Source: Desulfurivibrio sp044068515 (lineage in GTDB: Bacteria; Desulfobacterota; Desulfobulbia; Desulfobulbales; Desulfurivibrionaceae). From it: 64,000 bases of DNA. The translations under genes and the position numbers were made by a program. The notes beneath the pieces are model-generated. The model worked only from the letters and a program-made list of their open reading frames with translations. It made no database searches and had not been told where the DNA came from. The DNA lies in NCBI RefSeq assembly GCF_044068515.1, contig NZ_JBIPKI010000006.1:18270-82269 (forward strand), written 5' to 3'. This document shows positions 42,266 to 50,976 of the stretch, piece by piece (position 1 is the first letter of the stretch; each line of letters begins with the position of its first letter).

Positions 42266-43828
42266 ATGAGATTGGCCAAGGCCGAACAGATGCGGGAATG
42301 CGATCGACTGGCCATGGAGTCTTTCGGTATTCCAGGCCTGGTGCTGATGGAGAATGCCGGCCGGGCGGTGGTCGAGGTGCTGGCGCGTCGTTGGGGGCCC
42401 CTGGCCGGGCGGGAAATCCCGATTTTCGCCGGCCCGGGCAATAACGGCGGCGATGCCCTGGTGATTGCCCGCCACCTCTACCAGCTCGGGGCCCGGCCCT
42501 GGGTCCTGCTGCTGGCCGATCCGGCCAAGCTCCGCGGCGATGCCGCCGTCAACCTGCAGGCTCTGCGGAAACTGCCTCTTGCCCTGGAGGTTGTCGCCAC
42601 CGCCGAGGATCTGGCCGGGTTGGAAGCGCGGGTTATGGCCGGCCAATTGGTGGTGGACGGGATTTTCGGCACCGGCCTGAGCCGGGAAGTAAGCGGTCGC
42701 TTTCTCGCCGCCGTGCGCCTGATCAATCGCTTTGCCGGCCCGGTCATCGCGGTGGACGCCCCTTCAGGGCTGAACAGCGATGACGGCACGGTGCTGGGTG
42801 AAGCGGTGCGGGCGGATCGCACCGTTACCTTCGCCTTGGCCAAGCCCGGCCTGGTCACCCTGCCCGGTCGTGTCTGGGCGGGGAAGGTGGAGGTGGTGGA
42901 TATCGGCATTCCCCGCGAAATTTATGCCCGGCTCGATTTCCGCCTGGAATTGCTGGAACGAGCGGAACTGGCAGCTTGGTTGCCCCGGCGCCGGGCCCTT
43001 GACCATAAGGGCAGTTTCGGTCACCTTTTGCTTCTGGCCGGCTCCCGGGGCAAAACCGGGGCGGCTCTGCTGACGGCCCAGGGCGCATTGCGCAGCGGGG
43101 TGGGCCTGGTCAGCGCCTGCGTGCCCCGAGATTTGTACCCGATTCTGGCCGGGGCCTTGCCGGAATTGATGACCGTGCCGCTGCCGGTCTCCACCGCCGT
43201 GGCCGAGGAAGCGGATCTGCCGGTGGTGACGGCCGCTCTGGCCGGCAAGTCCGCCTTGGTTCTGGGCCCGGGCCTGGGGACCGCCCCGGAGACCGCCGCC
43301 CTGGTCCGGGCCCTTTACCGAGACCAATCACTGCCCATGGTTCTTGATGCCGATGCCTTGAATATCATGGCGGCCGATCCGGCGGAGCTGACCCATCCCT
43401 CCGGGCCCAGGATCCTGACCCCCCATCCCGGCGAAATGGCCCGCCTGCTTAAAACCACCACGGTTCGGGTCCAGGAAAACCGCTGGTCTCTGGCCGCTGA
43501 GCTGGCCGAGCACCACGGTGTTTTCGTGGTGCTCAAGGGGGCCGAAACGGTGATCGCCTCGCCGGACGGCCGGCTGGCCGTCAACCCCACCGGTAATCCC
43601 GGCATGGCCGTGGGCGGGATGGGTGATGTGCTCGCCGGGCTCATCGGCGGCTTGCTCTGTCAAAGAATGTCCCCCTGGCAGGCGGCCTGCCTGGGAGTTT
43701 ATGTCCATGGCCTGGCCGGGGATCTGCTGGCCGAATTCAGTGGGCTTGATTTTGCTTACACCCCTTCGGAACTGGCCCGCCGGCTGCCGGCGGCCTTCCG
43801 CTGCCTGAAGGAAGAAAAGGAGAAATAA
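42266..43828 (+). CDS. nnr: bifunctional NAD(P)HX epimerase / ADP-dependent dehydratase
   Basis: 520 residues from the ATG at 42266, behind AAGGAGAGG; the longer frame upstream is not coding. The N-terminal YjeF epimerase domain (1-215) has MENAGRAVVEV and FAGPGNNGGDALVIARHL. The C-terminal carbohydrate-kinase-like dehydratase (about 230-515) has HKGSFGHLLLLAGSRGKTGA, LTPHPGEMARLL and the nucleotide loop NPTGNPGMAVGGMGDVLAG. It repairs hydrated NADH and NADPH in the cytoplasm. A CBS-domain gene follows 2 nt later and is clearly in the same transcript. Confidence 0.94.
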   Translation: MRLAKAEQMRECDRLAMESFGIPGLVLMENAGRAVVEVLARRWGPLAGREIPIFAGPGNNGGDALVIARHLYQLGARPWVLLLADPAKLRGDAAVNLQALRKLPLALEVVATAEDLAGLEARVMAGQLVVDGIFGTGLSREVSGRFLAAVRLINRFAGPVIAVDAPSGLNSDDGTVLGEAVRADRTVTFALAKPGLVTLPGRVWAGKVEVVDIGIPREIYARLDFRLELLERAELAAWLPRRRALDHKGSFGHLLLLAGSRGKTGAALLTAQGALRSGVGLVSACVPRDLYPILAGALPELMTVPLPVSTAVAEEADLPVVTAALAGKSALVLGPGLGTAPETAALVRALYRDQSLPMVLDADALNIMAADPAELTHPSGPRILTPHPGEMARLLKTTTVRVQENRWSLAAELAEHHGVFVVLKGAETVIASPDGRLAVNPTGNPGMAVGGMGDVLAGLIGGLLCQRMSPWQAACLGVYVHGLAGDLLAEFSGLDFAYTPSELARRLPAAFRCLKEEKEK

Positions 43829-43830
43829 AG

Positions 43831-44292
43831 ATGAAATGCGCCCAGGATATTATGACCACTGAAGTGATCACCGTCAGTCCGGAAATGCCGGTGGAAGAAT
43901 TGGCGGCCCTGCTCTGGGAGAAAAAAATCAGTGGGGCGCCGGTGGTGGACGAGGCGGGAAACCTGCTCGGGGTGGTGACCGAAAGCGACTTGATCGACCA
44001 GGCCAAGAAGCTGCATATTCCCACCGCCATCACCATTCTCGAGGCGGTGATATTCCTGGAACGGGGCCGCAAGGTGGAAGAGCAGGTCAGCAAAATGGCC
44101 GGCAGCAAGGTCAAGGATATCTCCGCCGGCAAACCCGTGACCGTAAACCCCGACACCCCCCTGGATGAAATCGCCACCATCATGGCGGAAAAGCAGATCC
44201 ATACCCTGCCGGTGGTGGATCAGGGCCGGCTGGTCGGGGTGATCGGCAAGGCCGATATCATCCGGACCCTGATGAGGGAAAAGAAGAGCTGA
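43831..44292 (+). CDS. CBS-domain pair protein
   Basis: 153 residues with two CBS domains and no other part. CBS1 runs from CAQDIMTTEVITVSPEMPVE to LGVVTESDLIDQ, and CBS2 from VKDISAGKPVTVNPDTPLDE to LVGVIGKADIIRTL. About 25 charged residues lie between them. Such proteins usually sense adenosyl ligands (AMP, ATP, NADH) and act through partners. It sits 2 nt after the NAD(P)HX repair gene, so a nucleotide-sensing link is plausible but unproven. Confidence 0.9.
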   Translation: MKCAQDIMTTEVITVSPEMPVEELAALLWEKKISGAPVVDEAGNLLGVVTESDLIDQAKKLHIPTAITILEAVIFLERGRKVEEQVSKMAGSKVKDISAGKPVTVNPDTPLDEIATIMAEKQIHTLPVVDQGRLVGVIGKADIIRTLMREKKS

Positions 44293-44348
44293 GTTTGCCG
44301 GTCATGGCCACGCGGTTCGGCGCCAGCGGTCCGGCAAGCTTCCATCTG

Positions 44349-46349
44349 CTAAGTGGTCCGGTCCGGGCGCCCCGGGATCAGCTGCCGCGGCTCGTTGGCC
44401 AGGCGGACTTCGATCAGCCCGCGCAGAGAATTGCCGATATAAATCGCTTCCGCCCCGGCCAGATCTGCGGGATAGAGGGTGGCTTCCCGCAAGGGTGGCT
44501 GGCCCTGGCGCAGCAGGTGGCGGCGCAGGACCCCATTGAGCAGGCCGGCGGTCAGCGGCGGGGTGAAGAGCCGGCCGTTTTTGCGGATGAAGAGATTGCT
44601 CACCGCGCCCTCGCTCAACTCCCCCCTGGTATTAACAAAAAGCACTTCCTGGTAACCGGCGGCCAGAGCCCGTTCCCGTTCCTGGTCGTAGAAAGCCCGC
44701 TGGCTGGTTTTGTGATAGAGCAGAGGCTGGCCGGGATCGACCTGCCGGTCGGCGACGGTTACCAGCGGCAACTTCCCTTCGCCGGTGGGCAGATCATCCC
44801 AGCTGAAGCAGGGCCGGCCCTTGAAAGGAGCGCTGGTCAGGGCCAGGGTGCCATCCTTGGCCAGGGTCAGCCGGACCCTTTGCGGTTCGCTGTAAGTCTC
44901 GGCCCGGCTCGTCAGCAGGGCCTGGATTTCGTCGCGATCGGCGCAAAAATCCAAAGCGGCCGCGGAGGCCAGCAACCGTTCCAGGTGCAGATCCAGCAGG
45001 CGATAGCCGTGGTCGGGCTGCCAGAGCATGGTTTCAATCAGGACAAAGGGGGCCACCGGCCGGGTGAGAAATTGGCCCTTGAGCAGGCACTCCCGCCATT
45101 CCCGGCGGGGCTTGGAATCATAGACGATCCCTGAGCCGAGACCCATGCTGGCCGTGCCGTTTTCCAAGCTGACGGTACGAATGGGTACGTTGAAAACCAT
45201 GGCCCCGCCCGGACTGATAAAACCGATGGCCCCGGTATAGACGCCCCGGGGTTCAGGTTCCAGTTCGCGGATAATTTCCATGGTCCGGATTTTCGGGGCC
45301 CCGGTCACCGAGCCGCAGGGGAAGAGGGCCCGGAAGATCTCCAGCAGCCCCAGGTTGGGGCGCAACTCCCCCCGGATGGTGGAGGTCATCTGGTGGAGGG
45401 TCTCATAACTCTCCACCGTGAAGAGTTCGAGGGTTTGCACCGTACCGGGGCGACAGATCCGGCCGAGGTCGTTGCGCAGCAGATCGACGATCATCACGTT
45501 TTCGCTGCGGTTTTTTTCATCCCGGTGGAGAAATTCGGCCAGGCGCCGATCTTCCTCGGGGGTCAAGCCCCGGCGCATGGTGCCCTTCATCGGCCGCACC
45601 GTGCAGTAGCGGCCCTCCCGGCGCAGAAAGAGCTCCGGCGACAAGGAGAGCAAATTTTGTCCGGCCAGCCTGAGCAGGGCGGCGTAACAGACCCGCTGGT
45701 TGCGGCGCAGGGCGCTGTAAAGGGCCGCCGCCGTTCCCCGGCAGGGCAGTTGCTCTTTGAAGGTGTAGTTGACCTGGTAGGTATCGCCGGCGGCGATATA
45801 TTCCTTAATCCGTTCGATTTGCCGCAAATAATGGGCTTCGGTCAGATTGAGGCGCCGCTCTGTTGCCGCCAGTTGGGGGTCCGCCTGGGAGGGGGGCCGA
45901 TCAGGAGTTGGTTGGCTCAGGATCCGCTCCAGGGCCGCGGCCCCAAGCCCTGCGGCCTCTTGCCAGCGGCCGGGGAGATGGTCGTAAACCAGCGGCGCGG
46001 GGAATACCCCCAGGACCGCCAGGGGGCCGCCGTCAGCCGGCAGCAGCTTGCTGAGGCGCGGTTCGAGCAGGTAGCCCAGTTCGTAGGCAAACCAGCCCGC
46101 CAGGTGCCGGCCTTGCCGCAGCTCCTCTTCCAGGGCGGCAAAAAAGGCCTCGCTGCTTTCACCGGGTTGGAGTACCAGGATTTTCCGCGGAGTGTGAAAA
46201 AGCAGGGAGCGGTGATTTTCCCGGGTAACGCGCGCGCTTTCGAGAAAGACGTAATTTTTTTCCTCGGCCAGGAAACCCAGGATTTGATCCAGTTGCCGGT
46301 CGCTGAAGGGCCGGCCGGGCCGGTCGGTTGGGGACGCTTGTCGATACAT
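44349..46349 (-). CDS. pabB: fused aminodeoxychorismate synthase component I and aminodeoxychorismate lyase (PabB-PabC)
   Basis: 666 residues. The PabB part (about 1-420) has the chorismate-binding marks VRPMKGTMRRG, MIVDLLRNDLGR, GSVTGAPKIRTMEII and GVYTGAIGFISPGG. The PabC part (about 425-660) is a fold-IV PLP enzyme: LIETMLWQPDHGYRLLDLHL, the PLP-lysine region YHKTSQR, and VNTRGELSEGAVSNLF. Together they form 4-aminobenzoate for folate from chorismate, needing the glutaminase PabA from elsewhere. Such fusions are known in several bacterial groups. It converges on the CBS gene. Confidence 0.93.
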   Translation of the reverse strand: MYRQASPTDRPGRPFSDRQLDQILGFLAEEKNYVFLESARVTRENHRSLLFHTPRKILVLQPGESSEAFFAALEEELRQGRHLAGWFAYELGYLLEPRLSKLLPADGGPLAVLGVFPAPLVYDHLPGRWQEAAGLGAAALERILSQPTPDRPPSQADPQLAATERRLNLTEAHYLRQIERIKEYIAAGDTYQVNYTFKEQLPCRGTAAALYSALRRNQRVCYAALLRLAGQNLLSLSPELFLRREGRYCTVRPMKGTMRRGLTPEEDRRLAEFLHRDEKNRSENVMIVDLLRNDLGRICRPGTVQTLELFTVESYETLHQMTSTIRGELRPNLGLLEIFRALFPCGSVTGAPKIRTMEIIRELEPEPRGVYTGAIGFISPGGAMVFNVPIRTVSLENGTASMGLGSGIVYDSKPRREWRECLLKGQFLTRPVAPFVLIETMLWQPDHGYRLLDLHLERLLASAAALDFCADRDEIQALLTSRAETYSEPQRVRLTLAKDGTLALTSAPFKGRPCFSWDDLPTGEGKLPLVTVADRQVDPGQPLLYHKTSQRAFYDQERERALAAGYQEVLFVNTRGELSEGAVSNLFIRKNGRLFTPPLTAGLLNGVLRRHLLRQGQPPLREATLYPADLAGAEAIYIGNSLRGLIEVRLANEPRQLIPGRPDRTT

Positions 46350-46575
46350 GAAGGTTTTTTACGGGCTCGGGAGGTTATTGGCAAGCTGTTTGTTGACGCG
46401 GACCCTGGCGGCTTTATTGCGATCGGTTAACTCTTGCGGCTTACTATACCTGTTGCGGTGGAGCCGGGAATACTTTATATAAACAGGGATTAAGGCGCTT
46501 AGCCGAGGATTTCTCAAGGTTGTCATCTAATGGCGGCGGTTGCGGCAGTAACCGCCCTTTTGCGAGGAGGATACC

Positions 46576-47262
46576 ATGCTGATTGAAGACTGGATGGCCA
46601 AGAATGTTCTGACCGTGGATGAAAATACTTCGCTGATGCGGGCGACCAGGGTCATGAAGGAGAACAACATCCGGCGCCTGCCGGTGGTTTCCCACGGCAA
46701 GCTGCTGGGGATCGTCACCGATCGCGATGTCAAGGATGCTTCGCCCTCCAAGACCTCTTCCCTGGATATCCATGAGCTTTACTACCTGCTCTCCGAGATG
46801 AAGGTCAAGGACGTTATGACCTCTTCCCCCCTGACCCTTAAGGGTAAGGACAGCCTGGAACTGGCGGCGGTGATCATGCTCGAGGACAAGATTTCCGGCC
46901 TGCCGGTGGTCGATGAGGCCGGCCGGCTGGTCGGCCTGATCAGCGAAACCGATGTTCTGCGGGCCTTCGTGCGGACCAGCGGGATTAAGGACGGCGCCCG
47001 CTGTTATGTCTTCGATCTGCCCGACGCCCCGGGCTCGGTTACCAGGGTTATTGAAATCCTGCGGGGTTATGATGTCCGGGTGATCAGCATACTCACCTCC
47101 TTCGAAGACGCCCCCGAGGGCAAGAAAAGGGTTTCCATCCGGATTACCAGCAGCGATCCGGCTAAGGCCGAGGCACTGCATAAGGAATTGCTGGCCAATT
47201 TCACCCTGGTCAACTTCGGTATTGACGACGTCAAAAACCGCCCCCGCAAGCATAAATCCTGA
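46576..47262 (+). CDS. CBS-CBS-ACT regulatory protein (AcuB-like)
   Basis: 228 residues. CBS1 (about 1-60) starts MLIEDWMAKNVLTVDENTS, CBS2 (about 78-135) starts VKDVMTSSPLTLKG, and an ACT domain (about 143-215) reads CYVFDLPDAPGSVTRVIEIL. This layout is the AcuB-like family found in many deltaproteobacteria. It probably binds adenine nucleotides through CBS and an amino acid through ACT. GCGAGGAGG precedes the ATG. There is no operon partner. The regulated process is unknown. Confidence 0.88.
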   Translation: MLIEDWMAKNVLTVDENTSLMRATRVMKENNIRRLPVVSHGKLLGIVTDRDVKDASPSKTSSLDIHELYYLLSEMKVKDVMTSSPLTLKGKDSLELAAVIMLEDKISGLPVVDEAGRLVGLISETDVLRAFVRTSGIKDGARCYVFDLPDAPGSVTRVIEILRGYDVRVISILTSFEDAPEGKKRVSIRITSSDPAKAEALHKELLANFTLVNFGIDDVKNRPRKHKS

Positions 47263-47352
47263 ATCTCCCGCCTTCTTCCGGCCCCGCCCGGCTTTCCGCC
47301 TCTTGACGCATTTCGCGTTGACCCGGGCGGGCAGTCGGGGGGCCGACCTCGA

Positions 47353-49410
47353 TCATCCTCCCGGCTTCGCTTGCCGTACTTCCCGGGCCGACGACTCTGC
47401 CGCCCCCGGCAGCGGGCTGACCATGCTGGGGGGCAGATTATCGGTTCGAAAAGCCTCCCATGATATGCGGCGAGGGTTATCTTCGTATTTTCCCACCGCG
47501 TTGTTGACGGGAATCAGCACGATTCCCGGCGGCCGCGGAAATTCCTCATTTTTCAATTGTTTTTTGGCTTCCTGCATGAAGTGCTGCCAGACCGGGGCGG
47601 CGGTGCGGCCGCCGCTTTCGTTGGCTCCCAGCGGGGCCAGGCGGTCGAAGCCAACCCAGACCCCGGTCACCAGTTCCGGGTTGTAGCCGATGAACCAGGC
47701 GTCCATGTAGCGATCGGTGGTGCCGGTTTTGCCGGCCGCCGGAATGGCGATTCCGGCCACGCCCCGGCCGGTGCCATCCTTGATGACCCCTTCCAGCAGT
47801 CGGGTCACCTGGTAGGCGGTGCGGGGATCCAGGGCCCGGCTGCCCGTCGAGCGATTCTGTTCCAGCAGGTTGCCGAGCCGGTCGCGGACGCTTTGGACGA
47901 AAATCGGCCGGTGATAGATGCCGCCATTGGCAAAAGCGGCATAGGCGGCGGTCAGTTCCATAACCGAAAGCTCCGCCGAGCCCAGGGCCAGGGACAGGTT
48001 GTTGCTCAGCGGGCTGCTGATGCCCAGCCGCCGGGCCAACTGGATAACCGGATCGAGTCCGGTTTGCTGCAGGATTTTGACCGTGACCACATTGCGGGAA
48101 AAAACCAGGCCGTCGCGCAGGGTGGTGGGCCCGTAGAAGCGGTTGGTAAAATTTTTCGGTTCCCAGGTCTGGCGGGGCCCGGCGCCGCGCAGGCGGATGG
48201 GTTCATCAACAATGATGGTGGCCGGGGTCAGGCCATGGTCGAGAGCGGCGGCGTAAATGAGCGGCTTGAAGGCCGAGCCGGGCTGGCGCCGGGCCTGGGT
48301 GGCCCGGTTGAACTGGCTGGCGCTGAAGTCGGTCCCGCCGCTCACCGCCTTGACCAGGCCGGTGCCGGCCTCGATGGCGATCAGGGCCGCCTGGGGCCGT
48401 TCCGTGCCACTACTTTGGCGGCGGCGCCCCTCCCAGCTTTGGATGCCATGGGCGACCGCCGCCGCCGCGCTCTGCTGCAATTCCTGGTTCAAGCTGGTGT
48501 AGATGCGCAAGCCGCCTTCGAGCAACAGCTTGCGGCCGTAGCGCTGTTCCACCTGGTTTTTCACCTGCTGGAGGAAGTAGCCGTTTTCCGGGGCGCCTTG
48601 CGGGGATGTGGCCCAGAGCAAGGGATGGAGGTAAGCCCGGCGGGCGGCGGTAGGGGTAATGTAGGCTTCCTCGGCCATCCGATTCAGAACGTAGGCTTGG
48701 CGCCGCTTGGCCAGGGTATAATGGCGCAGGGGAGTGTAGCGGCTGGGGGCCTGGGGCAGTCCCGCCAGCAGCGACATTTCCGCCAGGTTGAGATCCCGGG
48801 CGGACTTGGCGAAATAGGTCCAGGATGCCGCTTCCACTCCGTAAGCGCCGCTGCCGAGATAAATGTGGTTGAGATAGATATGCAGAATCTCGTCTTTGCT
48901 CAGGCGCTGATCGATCCGGTAGGCCAGGATCGCTTCACGGATTTTCCGGCTGTAGGTTTTTTCGCGGCTGAGCAGCAGAGCGCGGGCCACCTGCTGGGTG
49001 ATGGTGCTGCCCCCCTGGCGGCGTTCCCCGGCTCGCAGGTTATGGACCAGGGCCCGCACGATGGACCAGCCGTCGACTCCGCTGTGATCGTAAAAACGGG
49101 CGTCCTCGGCGGCGATGAAGGCCTGGGGCAGGAGCTCCGGCAGTTCGTTCAGAGGAACCACGATCCGGTTTTCGCTGAAGACCCGTTCGACCACCTCTCC
49201 CCGGTCATCGAAAATCAGGGTGGTCTGAGCCGGCTGGTAGCTGTCCAGCGAACCGATGTCCGGCAGGTCCAGGGTGATAAAAATAAAGAGGGTGGTGCTG
49301 ATCAGAACGGTGAGCCCGGCCGCGATGGAGAGCAGGAAATAAGAGAGCTGGGCGTGGTTCCAGGTGCGGATTTTCTTTTTGGCGGGGGGGCGACTGGCCA
49401 CGAAAATCAT
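47353..49410 (-). CDS. class A penicillin-binding protein (transglycosylase-transpeptidase)
   Basis: 685 residues. A cytoplasmic tail rich in Lys is followed by one membrane helix (about 22-48). The GT51 glycosyltransferase domain has EDARFYDHSGVDGWSI (catalytic Glu, near residue 103), RRQGGSTITQQVAR and LNHIYLGSGAYGVEAAS. The transpeptidase domain has the active Ser in RRQPGSAFKP near 380, SRN near 435 and KTGTT near 560. It builds and cross-links peptidoglycan. The start codon follows directly on a 15-bp hairpin, and no clean ribosome site is free, so start or translation control is uncertain. A GTG start four codons on is an alternative. Confidence 0.92.
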   Translation of the reverse strand: MIFVASRPPAKKKIRTWNHAQLSYFLLSIAAGLTVLISTTLFIFITLDLPDIGSLDSYQPAQTTLIFDDRGEVVERVFSENRIVVPLNELPELLPQAFIAAEDARFYDHSGVDGWSIVRALVHNLRAGERRQGGSTITQQVARALLLSREKTYSRKIREAILAYRIDQRLSKDEILHIYLNHIYLGSGAYGVEAASWTYFAKSARDLNLAEMSLLAGLPQAPSRYTPLRHYTLAKRRQAYVLNRMAEEAYITPTAARRAYLHPLLWATSPQGAPENGYFLQQVKNQVEQRYGRKLLLEGGLRIYTSLNQELQQSAAAAVAHGIQSWEGRRRQSSGTERPQAALIAIEAGTGLVKAVSGGTDFSASQFNRATQARRQPGSAFKPLIYAAALDHGLTPATIIVDEPIRLRGAGPRQTWEPKNFTNRFYGPTTLRDGLVFSRNVVTVKILQQTGLDPVIQLARRLGISSPLSNNLSLALGSAELSVMELTAAYAAFANGGIYHRPIFVQSVRDRLGNLLEQNRSTGSRALDPRTAYQVTRLLEGVIKDGTGRGVAGIAIPAAGKTGTTDRYMDAWFIGYNPELVTGVWVGFDRLAPLGANESGGRTAAPVWQHFMQEAKKQLKNEEFPRPPGIVLIPVNNAVGKYEDNPRRISWEAFRTDNLPPSMVSPLPGAAESSAREVRQAKPGG

Positions 49411-49411
49411 G

Positions 49412-49448
49412 TCTGAGCAAGGCCGCCTTGGCAGCGGCCTTGCTCAGA
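49412..49448 (-). promoter_or_regulatory. perfect 15-bp hairpin between cytochrome c and PBP genes
   Basis: The arms TCTGAGCAAGGCCGC (49412-49426) and its complement (49434-49448) flank a 7-nt loop. On the minus strand it lies 20 nt after the cytochrome stop and abuts the PBP ATG. The T run after it is weak (GATTTTC). It is either a terminator or a structure occluding the PBP ribosome site. Confidence 0.65.
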
Positions 49449-49467
49449 TGACAGGCTGTGGTTCAAC

Positions 49468-49779
49468 TTACTTGGTATGACAGCGGGCGCAGTTGTCGGC
49501 GCTGGCAAAGGCGGTGCCGTCGGCCCGGTGGCAGCTGAAGCAGAAGGTGCCGTTGTTGTGGTCGGCCATGGTCATCTTGGCTTCCCGATTCATGCCGAAA
49601 AGTTCGGTATGGCAGTCAGCGCAGTTCAGGCCCGCGTCGGCGTGAGCCTTACCGTCGAAAACGACCTGACCCATGGCGCCGCCTTCATATTCGGCATTCT
49701 GGCCGGGCATGGTGGCGATGGCGGTGGCGACGAAAGCCATGGTGGCCACAATGGCGATGATGGTTGCGGTAAATTTCAT
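49468..49779 (-). CDS. triheme periplasmic cytochrome c
   Basis: 103 residues. The signal peptide (about residues 1-22) ends in ATA. Three heme motifs follow: CADCH near residue 53, CFSCH near 80 and CARCH near 96, with extra His (KAHADAG, MADHNNG) as likely sixth ligands. This fits the cytochrome c7/c3-like class of small multiheme electron carriers. The chain ends just after the third heme site. It has its own promoter. The ccsA-resB maturation genes lie just upstream in the same direction, which agrees with local use of c-type cytochromes. The redox partner is unknown. Confidence 0.88.
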   Translation of the reverse strand: MKFTATIIAIVATMAFVATAIATMPGQNAEYEGGAMGQVVFDGKAHADAGLNCADCHTELFGMNREAKMTMADHNNGTFCFSCHRADGTAFASADNCARCHTK

Positions 49780-49863
49780 CGGTTAAACCTCCTCTCTCTA
49801 AATTATTGCAATTGATGCGGCCGGGTCAGCCGCAGGTTCCAGTTGGCATCATTACCGAGCATC

Positions 49864-49891
49864 TATATACGAGGCAACGGGGTGGCGTCAA
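49864..49891 (-). promoter_or_regulatory. promoter of the triheme cytochrome gene
   Basis: On the minus strand TTGACG is followed after 16 nt by TATATA. The leader to the ATG is about 75 nt. The remaining intergenic part (to 50100) holds a GGCCGGC/GCCGGCC hairpin near 50030-50070 and no gene. Confidence 0.6.
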
Positions 49892-50100
49892 TAGCAAAAA
49901 CAGCGATCATCTTGCCGTCTGAGCTTGCTTTCTGCCGTTGAGAAAACCCATTGATTCCCTTAAGCCAGATACTGGGCAGCCTTCGGTGGTTACGGATATT
50001 CACTGGATTATAACGCTTTAAGTAAACCGGCCGGCAACCCCCTGTGGTAGCTGGCCGGCCGGCCGGACTGCGACGTTGTTGCAGCTTGCCGCCGTTTTTC

Positions 50101-50964
50101 TTAGCCGTAGCTGTGGAGGCCGGAGAGGAGAAAGTTGACGCCGTAATAGGTGAAGACGGTGGAAACAAAACCCAGCACCGCCAGCCAGGCGATTTTTTTG
50201 CCGCTCCAGCCCCGGGTGTAGCGGACATGGAGGGTGGCGGCGTAAATGAACCAGGTGATCAACGACCAGGTTTCCTTGGGATCCCAGCTCCAGTAGGTGC
50301 CCCAGGCCGAATTGGCCCAGATCGCCCCGAAGATCAGGCCGCCGATGGTGAACCAGACAAAGCCGAAGAATATCACCTTGTAGATCACTTCATCGATCAC
50401 CTTGAGGCCGGGCAGGGCGGCGAAGAAGGAGGTCCCATCCGGGCGGCCGCTTTTTTCGATGTTGCGGGCCTTGAGCAGGTACATGACCGCCATGCCGAAG
50501 GCGATGGCGAAGGCGGCGTAGCCGACGAAGCTGGCAATGACATGGGCGATCAGCCAGTTGCTCTGCAGGGCCGGCAGCAGCGGGCGCAGATCCTGGTTCC
50601 ACTGGGGCCAGTACTCGGCAAAGGCCTGGGCGAGGAAGGCAAAGGGCATGATAAACGCCCCCAGGGCCTGGTTTTTGTATAAGTATTCCAGCACCAGGTA
50701 AGTCAGGGCGATGCACCAGGCGAAGAAGACCAGGGATTCGTACATGTTGGAAAAGGGGGCGTAATAACCGAAGCCCAATTGGAAGGCCTCGTACCAGCGG
50801 AGCAGAATGCCCATGGTGCTGAGGAGCAGGGCTCCCATGGTGACCAGGGTGGCGGTGAGCCCCAGGGTCCGGTATTTGGTCCCGAAGATCAGAATCGCGA
50901 CATACAGCATCGACGAGGCCAGGTAGCCAAAGGTGGTGAGATTGAGCAGTTGGGCGCTTTCCAT
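50101..50964 (-). CDS. ccsA: cytochrome c biogenesis protein CcsA/ResC
   Basis: 287 residues with about eight membrane helices. The heme-handling WWD region is clear: WANSAWGTYWSWDPKETWSL near residues 210-229, with flanking His in ATLHVRYTRGW. It forms the System II heme export and cytochrome c synthase complex with ResB, attaching heme to CxxCH on the outer face of the inner membrane. Its gene follows resB by 12 nt on the same strand, forming one operon. Clients are the local triheme cytochrome and others elsewhere. Confidence 0.93.
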   Translation of the reverse strand: MESAQLLNLTTFGYLASSMLYVAILIFGTKYRTLGLTATLVTMGALLLSTMGILLRWYEAFQLGFGYYAPFSNMYESLVFFAWCIALTYLVLEYLYKNQALGAFIMPFAFLAQAFAEYWPQWNQDLRPLLPALQSNWLIAHVIASFVGYAAFAIAFGMAVMYLLKARNIEKSGRPDGTSFFAALPGLKVIDEVIYKVIFFGFVWFTIGGLIFGAIWANSAWGTYWSWDPKETWSLITWFIYAATLHVRYTRGWSGKKIAWLAVLGFVSTVFTYYGVNFLLSGLHSYG

Positions 50965-50976
50965 GGTCCTTCCTCT

